Below, in pieces: positions 45,329 to 57,684 of a stretch of DNA of 64,000 nucleotides. This DNA comes from Anniella stebbinsi. Lineage: Eukaryota; Chordata; Lepidosauria; Squamata; Anniellidae. The stretch spans positions 43,406,001-43,470,000 of the forward strand of contig JARDYH010000005.1 in the NCBI GenBank assembly GCA_029215795.1, written 5' to 3'. The notes below the pieces were generated by a model, which searched no databases, was not told the origin of the DNA, and saw only the letters and a list, made by a program, of their open reading frames with translations. Within the stretch, counting starts at the first letter, position 1. Each line of letters begins with the position of its first letter. The position numbers and the translations under genes were made by a program.

Positions 45329-47157
45329 TCTGCCTTCATCCTTGAAGAGTTGCTGCCAGTCAGAGTTAGCATTACACTATTGCTATGACGCAGTGGCTAT
45401 CATCAGAGCCTCACTGACTCAGGCTCAACTTCATCCATGCAATACTGGGCATGCTCAGGATGCTTTCCTTTTCAAGGGACGGAAGACTCATCAGACCCTC
45501 CGAGGATTTGTACAGTGTAAGGGGTGATCATTTTTCTTGGCCCTTTTACAGCCAATTTTGCATCTTTTTGGAACACTGTGTGGACATAAGCTGTGACTCA
45601 CCAGGCTGGACACAGCTCACTTGCTTTGTGTCCTCCTTCCCAATTTTGCAGCTCTAGGCAGAGTCAGGAGTATGGAGAGATCAGGCCACAGCCCTGACAA
45701 ATATTTCCCTCCCTCCCCCCAGTTCTATTTGCCCCAGGAGAGAAACTATCATTGACACCAATAGCAGCTTCACTCCTGGGGTAAGTAATAGCAGCTTCAG
45801 GGGATTTACATTGGGACCGTAGCAAAAGGAGAAAGGGTTACAGCCTTCTGCTCCTCATATTGCAGTCTCAATCCTGAACAGCCTTCCTCGTGGCTGTTTT
45901 ACTTTGATTGGAAGATGACAACTTTAAAACACGTTTAAAATGCTGTATAGTTTAACTCTTACTGGGTTTTGAATGGAGATTTTATGCATGACTATGCTTA
46001 GCTCAGCGGGCCAGAAGTCATACAGGTCTGAAGTAGTGGGGTGGGGTGGGGGAACCACTGCATATGGCCCCAGATCTCCATATTTAGAATTAAAATAATA
46101 GAAAACTTCCTCACCATGTTTTTGTGGCAAATATGGAAAATACCATGAAACAGTTTTGAAGGAGACATTCATACAGCGTTGGGGGGTTTTCCCCCTAAAG
46201 TAGAATTTTGAATTAAAATGTGCATCCTGCGCATTTGTTACCTTTTTCAAAAACACACGGTGTGTGAAAATTTAGGGAAATTTACCCAGGTTTCGACGTG
46301 CACCATTTTTGCATCCCAACACTGGACTCCGATTCACTGGAAGAGAATGTCAGGAGGGTCCTGGTAATGAGGGGAGTGGAACGGGAGGGCTGTAATTTAG
46401 TTTCAGATGAACTTACGACTGACACAACTTCAGAACCTTAAAGGAAAGAGACATAACCAAGAGAGGCAAAGTATTGGCTTCTGCTCTGCTCCGTAGCGTG
46501 ACCATACTATGATACACCTGTCTCAGTCTTTTAGGTAACAGGCAGAGACTTGCCCTGGCAAACAATGACTGCCATTGTACTGACAGCTCTCACAGTAGTT
46601 CCTATTGACTGGGAAGCCCAATCCATCAGCATTTGTCAGAGCCTATAATATACACGGCCCCAGTTAATTCACACAGGCATAATATGAACCACGGGACCTC
46701 AGGGCCTTTCTGATCGGCGCTCTTTGACACACAGAGTTGTCTATCAGAGCAACAAGAAATGACAGAAGAGATTATTGGCAAGCTTAGCAGCCAGGCAGGA
46801 GAAAAGGGGCAATATTTAGAGAGGCATTTAGAAGTCATGGTTTTAAAACACCACTTAAGCATTCTTTAAAATAATAATAGTAATAATAATCAAAACACAT
46901 CATTACAGGTTGCTGCATGGCATTTATCTGGCTAGATCTCAGAGCAAGGCAGGAACATTTAAAATGAATATAGACAAGTCATAAACTGTGAGTCAGGGCA
47001 AGGATCTGTCTCTCTTTATTGTGCTTTCTTGGCCCACCTGTCCAGACGTGGATGGGCCCTGTTAGGCTTCTTACATTTTTAAAAACCAACTAAGGGTGGC
47101 TCTCAATAGATACTGGCCCTCTGTCAGCTCTGAGCCACACTTTTCTTCTTCGGGTCA
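45329..47157. other. Intergenic sequence
   Basis: No gene or clear repeat. The stretch 46620-46870 is complex, non-repetitive sequence without simple repeats. Confidence 0.45.
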
Positions 47158-47288
47158 TGTTTCCCTAACCTGGCACCCTTAAGACATTTTGGACTACAAC
47201 TCCCACCAGCCCCAACCACCATGGGCAACAGACAGGGAAGATAGGTGTAGTCCAAAACACCTAGAGGGCACCAGGTTAGGGAAGGCTC
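47158..47288. mobile_element. ACTACAACTCCCA palindromic element
   Basis: CTAACCTGGCACCCTTAAGAC, GGACTACAACTCCCACCAGC at left; GGTGTAGTCCAAAACACCTA, GAGGGCACCAGGTTAGGGAA at right. Well preserved. Confidence 0.8.
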
Positions 47289-47879
47289 TGCTAGAATATG
47301 ACAGACAGAGCTAAGGCACGAGGCTAAGGGTCTGTCATGGGGGTGGGGGGGGGCTCTCCCGATGGTGGCTGGGCCATCCAATGTTAGATGGCAGATTTTG
47401 CCCTGCAGCAGGAATAGGCAACCTTTTTGGTCAGTGGGCACATTTGGCAATTTGAGAAATTATCCCGGGCACCATCACAAAATGGCTGCCATGAGAGGCA
47501 TGGCAAAGGACAAGTAACCAGCCCAAAAGACTGAGAACAAGTTAGAGGTGGTGTCTGAGTCCAAACACACTAAACACCTCCTTTGAACCCAGTTTTCAGC
47601 ATCAACAGAAACCTATTTCACAGCAATGTAGCTGCTAAGAAAATATGTTCATTAAAATGGGGGGGAGCGCACTTTGGTGGGCACCAAGAAAGGTGTCAGG
47701 GGCACGTTGGTGCTCACAGGTACCATGTTGCTTACCATCTGCCCTACAGCAATGGAGTCTATAAATGCATCAGCTTACCTTTCCCCATAGAAGGAATGAC
47801 AACAATAATCTTCCATGGGAAAAAGTAAAGGCATGTACTCAGCTCATAGGTGAGTGGGTGGGGAGGGGGTTGATATATC
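47289..47879. other. Intergenic sequence
   Basis: Nothing certain. GCAACCTTTTTGGTCAGTGGGC near 47426 suggests a further old DNA-element fragment. Confidence 0.4.
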
Positions 47880-47899
47880 CGCTAAATTTGGAGATCCCA

Positions 47900-48336
47900 G
47901 TTTCCTGAGGAAGGCAGCATGTTCTGCACCCTCCCCAGTGGCAGCCCATTTAGTTGATCCCTGGGCAACAGTCTGGACTTAGCCAGGAGCTGGGAAACAG
48001 GTGTACAGGTTACTGAGCAGTCAAGTTCAGAGTCTGGAGCTGGTGAACAAGCCAAGAATCAGGACCAAAGGGCACTCAGGAGTAGAGGACAAACCCAAAA
48101 ACAGGAACAAGGAACAAGCCAAGATTCAGGGCCAAAGAGAGGCTAGAAACAAAGAGGAAAGCCCAAGTTGAAGTAGATCTTAGTGCACAAGCAAGGAAGC
48201 AATAAGACAGGAAGTCTCTTTATACTCCTTCCCCTCAGGAAGGAGCCAATAGCCAGCCTAGGTGGGCGGAGCCAAACTACAGCTAGAATGTTCTTTCCAA
48301 AAAGGCTATGGGGGTAGAAGTCAGCAATTCTTGACA
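47900..48336 (-). mobile_element. Possible solo LTR, minus orientation
   Basis: Read on the minus strand, it starts TGTCAAGAATTGC (48336), then has a GC box (48264-48269), an inverted CCAAT (48246-48250) and GTATAAAGAG (TATA at 48219-48224), in promoter order and spacing. Downstream is a C/T-rich region with the block CTTGGCTTGTTC repeated about 67 bp apart. This fits an LTR promoter. The 3' boundary, terminal CA and target duplication were not found, and no internal genes are present, so the call is tentative. Confidence 0.4.
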
Positions 48337-49176
48337 GTCTCATAGATCATGGATCTGCTGCATGCAGCCTTCAACTAATTTCAAAAGCCCTCAATTCAAA
48401 CCTCTGGCAAGAGTGAGCTGGCCCTCCCTTGATGGGTTGGAGAGAGAAAGTGGGGGAGAGGGAAGAGAAGGGGGATCAGAGAGAATGGAGTGTGAGAGAG
48501 AAATGGCCCTGGCCACTACTGGATTCGGCATGCCCACTACTGGCATGTGGACCCCAACAGAGTACTCTGGAGGGACTGCAGCCTTTGACAGAAAAAATGG
48601 CACCCCATCGCTGCTATACAATCTAATGGGAATCACAGAAAATTGAGCCTCCTCTTATGTTCGTAGATCCCTCTCTGTACTCCGTTCACAGTCAGTGACA
48701 AAAAGAAATATCACACTGTGTTATACTACACAAATAGTGGGGGGGGGGGAGGCACATCTTTGAAAAACAGGGCGACAAAGGTAAAGGCCAATATAAAGAT
48801 TGAAGTATCATTTCTTGCCAGTGTTGTGTTTGGTAACAGGAGAGCTTACCAGCCCAATTCAGAATAGCTCAGATAAAACCATTTATTTTCAATAATGCTC
48901 AATAAATAGGCTTAGGTCACTGTCATTCTGAATTGGGTCCCATCATGCTCCTGATTATATCATCAGTAGTGCAACAGGGCATGAAAGCCTCTCTGTCATT
49001 GTGGCAATGTCCAGGCCTTAAGCCTTTCTCTCTGGAAATAGAGGTTGGTGGCAGGCAGGGCAGGGGCAGGCTGAGCAAACTTGCAAAATTAGGGTATGTG
49101 ACATGCAGTGGAGTTTGGGTAGAATCTGGTGGGATCAGGGAGTGTATCAAACTGGAAAGAATTTCCTGTTCAACCC
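48337..49176. other. Intergenic sequence
   Basis: Nothing recognised except the small inverted element at 48853-48937 and a G-run near 48740. Confidence 0.5.
48853..48937. mobile_element. 85-bp element with perfect 13-bp inverted ends
   Basis: CCCAATTCAGAAT at the left and its exact complement ATTCTGAATTGGG at the right. No target duplication seen. Confidence 0.55.
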
Positions 49177-49192
49177 CCCCCCCCCCGCCACC

Positions 49193-49225
<33 letters not shown>
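49177..49225 (+). repeat. Poly-C plus (CA)n
   Basis: Twelve C, a short spacer, then about 15 CA units. Confidence 0.95.
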
Positions 49226-49228
<3 letters not shown>

Positions 49229-51245
49229 TGAAGTTTGTGATGGAGGGAATGTGAGAAAGCTAAACCAGCCTGGCTAGCCTCCAAAATATTGTATGCTTTT
49301 CAGTTCTTTGCTAAACAATTTTGAGGATACTCAAATCCCACCTACCCACCCCGAGCCAAGAAGTGTATTATTATTTTTGCTGACAGCAGCTAAATCTGTT
49401 CTTTCCTCCCTAGTCTATGGCATTCTAAAGAACTCCCAGCAGAATGTCAATAGTGATTGAATGTGCGAGATGTGCTCTTTTGCGGAGACACTGACTCATC
49501 CACAATTGGCAGCTCTAGGTCAAAAGAAGCCAGAATTTTTCATGGTGGTCTGGGTTCTATTTATAACACGTTTGGACAGGGAGGATTCTCAATCCAGAAA
49601 CCAGTTAAGTTCCATTCCTTTTGTTTATGTTAATAGAACCACAATATGTTTTTATTTTAAATTTGTATGTTCTTCCTCATCCACACAATTATGAGTAAGT
49701 ACAGGGCACCATCCTTAAAGTACCAGCAAAAATGTCTGCTGAACTTCTTTTGAAGTTGACTTCTTTTATTTTATTTTTTTTAACTTCATTTTTCCATTTG
49801 TGATACTGCCTCTTTCATATATGATTATGCAATTTTGTCTTTTTTAAAACATTGAAGAAATAAATGTGGGGCCGTGAACCATTATGGTTAATAATAATTC
49901 AAGACTACATCTTAGGTTATCGTTTCATCTATAATGACAACACCTAAAAAGCTATATATATCCCAGGTTGTCTCAGAGGTAGCTCTCCGTTCCTAATTGG
50001 AATTGGAGGATTGAATTGCTCCCATCCCTGTACCAACCGGGATAGTGAGCCTATGACTATGTCTATGAGCTCCATAAAACCAGCGATTTACTGCACTCTC
50101 ACCATGCCTGGTGTGCGGATTTGCAGCACGGTACTCACATGACGCCATGCCTGTCCTGCTGACACCCCACCTCTTCCCCAGCCTTTCCTAGAACACTAAA
50201 AGTCTGGATTATTTTCCTTAAGCACATTTAATGCATCCTTTAAGGCTCCATGTAGTTTTCCTTACAAAGGAAAACGTGTGCTGTGACAGGAGTCTTCCTG
50301 TTAGCTTGAATGCATTGCATCAGTTCCTGGCAGGGAAAAGCAATGTCTCCCAGCAGCCGGGTCCAAGCTTCAATATAAAACCCAAACCTTGCATCCCAGA
50401 CTCAAAAGTTTTTTTTTTAAATCATGCAATGCCCGAAGCTCTGCAGAGAGGATTGTACTCCCTTGATGCCCCCAGAGTGCCAGACTAAAGGGTTGTTCCA
50501 TTTTTGCCTGGCAGAAAGGCGGTCTGGTTGAAGTGCTCATCTGATAGAATCTGACTGGAGGGAGCAAGAGAAGGGGAGAGGTGGGGTGGAATGGAGTGGA
50601 GTGGAAGAGCAAACGAGCGAAAGAGCAGCTATTCAAGTGAAAGGGATCATAAGCTTGACACACTTCTGCATCAGAGGCAAAAAAACGCAGAGGCAAACCA
50701 GGAGGGGAAATTAGGTGTGATGGAGCTCTAAGACTGGGGCACACCAAATCATACAGCTTGCCCACAGAATAAGCAAATCATTATGCAAAGCACAATAGAA
50801 AGGTACAGGAGGAAAAACCAACTTGAATGGCCTTCCCAGGAATTCCAGGCCATATAAACATTCATTTAATGTTTTACAGCCAAGCAAATACTGATACTAA
50901 TCTCTTCCAATTTGTTATCACCTTTGTGATCTTGTTTAAATATATCGGGAGTGAATATTAATTGATAGGCGCACTACCTTCTCCAGGAAGCTTGCATTGT
51001 TCTTTGCAAACACATAATGCCGTGAGTGTTAAAGTAGAAGAAATTATGTGGTCCAATTGGCAGTGGCTGCCTGTGGGTCAGTTCTGACCTATCTTCTCCT
51101 CCCCTCTCTGAACAAGGCTGGCAATGGCGAGCGCAGAGAGGTAAGTGGGGCATAGAGACATGCCTGATATGGGGAAATGATGTCATGGAGCATAAGACAA
51201 TGGGATTTTAGCATTCCTATTGCCATCATGCCTTACTGAACTGCT
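49226..51245. other. Intergenic sequence
   Basis: No gene found. 50220-50960 is complex single-copy sequence. Confidence 0.45.
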
Positions 51246-51302
51246 TAAGAATGTAAGAGCCATGTTGGATCAGACCAAAGCCCTATACAGTCCAGCACTG
51301 TG
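51246..51302 (+). mobile_element. SINE fragment
   Basis: AATGTAAGAGCCATGTTGGATCAGACCAAAG and CAGTCCAGCACTGTGTTCTC, the body of a second squamate SINE type. Confidence 0.6.
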
Positions 51303-51639
51303 TTCTCTCAATGGCAAAACAGATGCCTCATTGGGAAACCCACAAGCAGGATATGTGTGCAACAGCACCCTCCCACTGACATACAGACATATACTGCTGG
51401 TGCTCATGCACAAGATCGGGCCTTGGTGCAGAAATTGCCTTGGAGTAGGGGCGAGTACAGGGGTCTACACAGATCAGATTGCCTTAGCCATCATGGTCAA
51501 TATGGTCCAGGATCCACTGAGATTACCACATGGGATGGGATGGGGCAGAAGTGCAATGTGTCTGTGCACAAACATATTACGACTGTATGGGAGTCCTACG
51601 TATGGGCTCTTTCCACCATAAAGATGGCCCTTTTGTGAG

Positions 51640-51830
51640 TAATAATTGTAATACTTTGTATTTAAGATAGCAGTTTCTCCAAGAGCTCAAAACTCTTCAC
51701 ATGCATTATCTCAATCCTGTAAGTTAGTACTTAGGATAAAAGATATTAGCTACCTAAGAATATTCAGTATGTTCATGGCTGAGCTAAGATGTGAATGGAG
51801 GACTTTCCAACTCAGAACTCATGTCTGGAC
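51640..51830 (+). mobile_element. MIR-like SINE, degraded
   Basis: CAAGAGCTCAAAACTCTTCAC, ATTATCTCAATCCTGTAAG and GGCTGAGCTAAGATGTGAATGG in MIR order. Confidence 0.5.
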
Positions 51831-52569
51831 ACAAATTGAACAAGTCCAGAGGAGCAAGCAGAATCATCACCATAACATCAAATAATACAGCTTCAGGAAC
51901 CCTAGAAAATATGTGCTGTGACCAGGAGACAACCATGTATGGACATAGACAACACAGAGATGTCTAATTGAGGTGCACCCAAGCTAGCACATGCTCACAG
52001 GCATATGCTGATATTTGGCTACTCGTATCCAAGGGAGTTTTCAAGGAGCTAAATTGCTCAGCTGTAATTATATCATTCCATTTGGAGGATGAGGAGAGGG
52101 AGAGAATTAATTTCTTGAACAGGCAGCAGAACGCAAATTGGGTGAGGAGTCAAACGACTGGCTGGAGTCAACTTTCTTGGCAAGCTCGAGCTTTAATGAA
52201 GCAGAGCTAAGGGGTGGGTGGAAGGGAAGGTCTCTCTCTCTAGTCTTTTTATAACAATTACAGACTCTCCTGGGGCATTCACACCTACTCACAAGGGCAC
52301 TCTTCAGTCTTCCCAGCAACTTAATTCATTTAACGATTCAGGAATCCCTGGAGTCCCCACATGATCATTGTCTGGACAGATTTTTCCATGCCTTGCAGAA
52401 GGATTTTAACAGCCATGTGCAATGCCAGGGATCCTCAAAGGTGAGGCAATGGGAAGAAGTTGTGAAGGCATGGATTTCATCTTTGTAGAATTCATGCACA
52501 GGAAACCCTACCCCAAAGAGCGACTATTTTTTCTTTACTTTATTCAGCGGATTGATGTACGGGGCACTT
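51831..52569. other. Intergenic sequence
   Basis: Nothing recognised. Confidence 0.5.
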
Positions 52570-52665
52570 TCCTCAATCTGGCAGTACCATTGGTCGTGCT
52601 GACTGGGGATGATGGGAGATATAGTCCAACACATCTGGAGGGTATCAGGTTGGAACAAGCTACTT
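52570..52665. mobile_element. ACTACAACTCCCA element, right arm
   Basis: GGGGATGATGGGAGATATAGTCC, AACACATCTGGAGGGTATC and AGGTTGGAACAAGC; left arm largely missing. Confidence 0.6.
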
Positions 52666-55600
52666 TACAGGGTAACACAAGCAACAACCACAAAAGGTCC
52701 CTGCCTGGAGGATCGTGCTTGTAATCTGAATTTTGATGAGGCAGGAAAGGGAGGAAAGGGAGAGGCAGGCTAGGATAATATGAAACAATCCTGAGCCAAT
52801 TCAGTTACATGTAGTTAAGACTTCATCTTAGCTGGGATGAGGATTAAGGGGTTAATCAAAGGTCTTGCGAAATAGGTGGGCTTTGAGGTAGCACCAGAGA
52901 AGGATAGCAGGAGAAAACGTTTGGTGTCTCGTACACCAGAAATTATTGCTTTTATCAGCTATTCCTTTCACTAGACAAAAATGTATTTGTTTCTATGTGA
53001 TGAAAAATTGGTGGCTTTTTAAAAACTCTTGGAAAGGCCCATGATAGCTACATTTTTCTCATGAGAAGAAACATTCACCACATGCTATGATTTTATAGGA
53101 GAACATCCCCCTACCCCCATGGTTTAAATTCATGGCATGAAAATCAGATGTGAAAAATGCAGCCACCTCTGAGTTGAATGCAATAGCTCTCTAGCTGCAT
53201 GGTGCCACTGCAGGGTAATGAGAAAACAGGAGGGACTGGGCAGTGGTTGTGATGGTGGGGAGAAATAACTCCGATTCAGCCCCTCCTGGTATTTCTTTTC
53301 CCAAACACTCAAAATATGAGACTGTTCTGACATGATGCCTCTGGCAATGGCAAGTTGTTTCCAAAAAGCCATGTTTTCAACAGATACCAATAATTTTACA
53401 TGTTAGCTTTCCTTATTCTCTTATGACCCCTTACTTATCGCTGACCTGATCTCTCTGTACCACTTGGGAATTAAGCTTTATTAAGCACAATTTCCCACAG
53501 TGTGTTTGTTTTTGCGCATGCACAAGCTCCAACAAGAATTACATTTTGTTTAATTCTAGAAGATTTTGTTTCATGCTCAGTTAAAGGTCTGCCCTCTCGG
53601 ATCCACTACTTTTCAGGTACTTGGAAAGATTAAAAAGAACATAATATGGACCACAAGTACTCTGGGGCATAATTGCAAGCCCATTTCAGCTAGAATTGCT
53701 ATTTTACAAGATTACAGACCAGTAATGAACTTGCTGAACAGTTTATAAAGATGCATCATCAGAAGTCTACTTAAAGGGAAAAAATCCTGATGACTCCCCC
53801 ATTAGTAACTAAACAACAGATTGCTAAAATGGGGTCTTCCATTGTAACATCCCCCAGATGAAAGGCTGTCCATCTTTTACTATAACCTCATTGATGCTGT
53901 TGTGTTCTATGGATCAAGAGATACCATACAAAAAAATCAAGCTGGTGCTATTATTTACTAACACCCAAAGGAGACAGTCATAAAAACGTTGCAGTCAAGT
54001 AGCTGAGGAGTACCTTTGCCCTTGACTAAGGAGACAGAAGCCTCCGTGTGTCTCAGTTTTAATTGCTATCGTGTTGCCAAGTACAACAAAGAACTTTTTA
54101 AAAAATGAATGAAGGCATTTTGTTTCTGGGTTCTTCCCCCGCCCCCCACATAGAATGGGGTTAACAGGTGAAGTCAGCATGCCTTTATGAGCAGTGACTC
54201 AGGTGCTGCCATTTCTTCTGGCTTGCGCGTCAAGAACACACTAGTAATTTTTGTTCTCTACCGTGCTTTATGGCATCAGTTATAATAATAAGATTATTGT
54301 TCAGTTGCGTGCAAAGCTCTCACTCAAGGATTCTTGTTGCTGCCTCCTCCCTAGAAACCACAACCATGTTGGGCTGCACCTTTCCTCCACCAACCCCCCT
54401 TCCTTACAGGTAAACACTGGGTATCCACATGAAATCCCTGCAGGAGGAGGCTCCGCCTCAGCCCTCGGTGAACTATACAGGCACTCGGAGATAGCACCGG
54501 CTCTGACATTCCTCATCACTGACTCAGCAGTAGGTACAGGGAAATGAAGACGTGAGCTAAGTCATGTTGCCTAGTCAGGATGGCAGTTCCCCTGGTTGGA
54601 CTTAGTCTCTCTCAGCTGCTTCGTTCTCCTCTTTGCTCAGAATACTTTGAGCTGATACACTGATGTTCTGTTGTGCACTCGTCATTCCTCAAGCATGGAA
54701 TTTTGCGGGTCCTTTACATGATGTCATTGTCCTTCAGTAGTTGTTCTGTGCTTTCCCCTTGCTTCTCCTGTACTATCTCATAACAGGGAAAATGCAGTAT
54801 TTTGCGTGGTGGTGCCATGAAACAGTGAAGCGACCAGTGATCTGGGAAAGGAGGGAAAGGGGCAGGTACCACTGAGGTTGCTGCGCAAGTGACATTATAA
54901 ACATTATTAACAATGTTTATAAGAAGCTCCGCCCCCGTGAAATGATAACAAATGGAATGTAGCAAGCTGAAACTAGCCAGCATACAGAGCTTGTGCTTGA
55001 ACATTAAATAGAAACAGTGGTACTGTGGTGGGATAAACCGGTCATTTGTTCTTTTTCTGCCACACTTACTTAATCAGTAGGTAGCATGGGCAACTCACCT
55101 CTTGGGATGCAGAGCTAATGAGGCCTATTCCTAGTGTGAAATCTGGCCCATTTTGTCACTGTGGAAAGGTGACAGAATGTTGTGATTGGACAAAGCAGAA
55201 AGGAATAGGAGGTAAACCCTGGGATCCCTCCTTGGGCTTGACCCAATTTAAGGGGCTGGTTTAGACCAACCTAAAGGGGCTGGTTTTGATGACCTCAACT
55301 TACCAGACCTCATAAAGTGCATTGCCCCAAATGAACCCTTCCATCGATTAAGATCAGCACAAGAGCCACTGCTGAAAAATTGCAAGGAAGGATATTGTTA
55401 TGAATTGCTACTCTCAATCAATACCCCAACAAGGATATGTTTTTATTAATACTTGACAAAGGAAAACATGTTGGCATTATAGGCTTCCTACACTTGTGAA
55501 CGGAATGGCAGAGAGACAAGTTGGGAAAACCAACAATGTTGATCCTTTCCAGTCCAACCTCACGAATCAAAATACTTCAAATTTCTCCCCAAACCATTTC

Positions 55601-56016
55601 TAGATGAAAAAAATCCTACATGTGGTTCAAAAGCTTGTATTTACTTTTGAACAACTACAGATGGTTCAATAAAAGAGACTCTTGGTTCATAACTTCGCCT
55701 TGTCCCTTTGTTCTGACTAGAGAGACATATCAATGACACCCTGAAATAACACAATGGAGTTAGTGCCTTCTTTGCAGTTGTTCAGGAATGACAATAAAAG
55801 CTGGAAGGGACAAACCCAAAGGTGCAGCGAGCAAGTGCTTAATACCAGTTAGCCAATAAATATAATTCAATGCATTTCAAGTCTGCAAAGTTCTTCATTA
55901 CCAACAACCGATCTCATCAATGGTAACACAGCATATTATTATTCTGCACTGATCAAATATGCCTTAGTTACATGCATAGTGAGGCCAATCATTATTATCA
56001 TCTTCGTAAGACATAG
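52666..56016. other. Intergenic sequence
   Basis: Long block with little recognisable repeat and no gene. Contains the AT-rich palindrome at 54895-54922. Confidence 0.45.
54895..54922. promoter_or_regulatory. 28-bp palindrome with forkhead- and SOX-like sites
   Basis: TTATAAACATTATTAACAATG continuing to GTTTATAA. Each arm holds a forkhead-type core (ATAAACA / TGTTTAT) and the centre reads AACAATG, a SOX-type core. One mismatched pair. Regulatory role is inference only. Confidence 0.35.
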
Positions 56017-56369
56017 GCCTCCTCCACACGAGACGTTTAATGAGCCTTGAAGGCTCATTAAAAAATTTACCTCCACAAGCACGGAGCGCAAAACGGGCGT
56101 ACAGGCGCGTTATCTCCCCGATAATGCGCATTTTCGAACGCGCGTTAAATAGCGACTTTTATTTTGCTCCGGCCGTTAAAGCGCATTTTCGCGGTGTGAA
56201 CAAGCGATTACGCGCATTAACTGCTTGTAAAGCGCTTTTTGGACATGAATTAATGCGCTTCGCCGCCTCTCGCCGCCTCCGGTGCAGAGGGATTAGGAGT
56301 AAAAGCGCCTCCGCGATAATGCGCATAATCGCGGAACCGGGCGCAAAAGCACATCCTTGTGGAGGGGGC
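56017..56369. mobile_element. CpG-rich GCGC-motif element, copy 3
   Basis: 353 bp, same length and ends as copy 2 and over 90% alike by eye, in the same orientation. Flanks are CATAG (56012-56016) and CATAC (56370-56374), four of five matching. CpGs are still largely intact, so the copy is young. Confidence 0.85.
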
Positions 56370-57684
56370 CATACTGTTTTAATATGTTCACAGCAGCTTG
56401 TTACAACTGGTGGGTGAGTAGGAGGGAATAAGCAGCTCACACTGCATATGAGCTATGTCTTTAGACTGAAAAACCAGGCCACAGTTGGTAGCATTATAGA
56501 ACCAGATGGGACCCTATTGGCTCCTTGGGTCACCTGAGCCCTGCTGGGTTGAAACCTGCAATACCACTTTATGCACATTTGTAGTATGGCCTACTGTAAA
56601 ACAACAGAGATCAAGTTGGCAGTTCCCACCACCAGATTCCTCAGCTCAAGACCTCCACCATCTTAACATGTTTTAAAACTGCAGCTCTGCAAAGAAAAAG
56701 CATCACAGTAAGTTACAGAGACTTAAGGATCTGAAGTTAGGGATCATGAACATCAGATCTCTAGAGTAATTTCACTGGATGCAACTGGTTGTAAATGTTT
56801 TTGGTCTTCTCAGTTTGCAATTCAAGGTACACCAATGAATGTAGGCAGGGTCTATATTACAAAGGGAGAGCCCCAGCTGTTTCCTGGTGTCAAGAGTACA
56901 CTTTTCTAATTTGAATTGTTCACTTGTTTCAAGGTCAACTCCAGGGATTGGAAGGCAGATGGGGCTGTATTCACTATCAATTGTGTTAACAATGCAACCA
57001 AACAATATGGATTGTTAGGTTTAGCTTGGCTGTACTACAGGGGTTCATAACCGACAGTCTGCAGGCCTAATCTGGCCTGCCAGGCTTCCAGATACTCCCC
57101 ACAGAGCCTCTGGAATTCCTCTGGGGTTCTCACAGGAGAAATCCCGTTATCTTCAACCTCAGATTGGAAATAAAAGCAGCGATGTGGGTGCACTGGGTCT
57201 CTATTGATTCTGGGAAGAACAGCCGCACTTCATGTGGCAAGCATTGCCAACACGGGGACACCAGGCGCCACATGAAAACCGATATGCTGCCAGCACGGGA
57301 AATTGCAGTCTCTCAGAGCATAGAGAAAAATTCAAATGGGTGGGGCCAGGTAATGTCAGTGGCTGTGGCTACACCCACTGATGTCATCTGGCCCGTGGAA
57401 GTTCTGATGGAAACAACCAAGCTTCCAGTAGAAAAAGGTTCTGCTGCATTGACGAACTGGATATTGGCTTAAATTTTTTACAGTAAAGCAAGCAGGAATC
57501 AACTGTTAGCAGATGCAGCACAGGATGGGTAAGGATCTGATAAAGCAAATCCAACTTCAATTGAGCCTGGCTTACAGATAGGATTCTCAAGAGTTTGGCA
57601 GCTCTGAAGGATCACTTTTTAAAAAGTGGGAGCAAGGTAGTAAAGTAAAGGGAAAGGAAATGATCCAATGACTCAAACACATTT
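56370..57684. other. Intergenic sequence downstream of SLC39A11
   Basis: No gene. GCAGGCCTAATCTGGCCTGCC near 57061 is part of an old element fragment. Confidence 0.5.
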
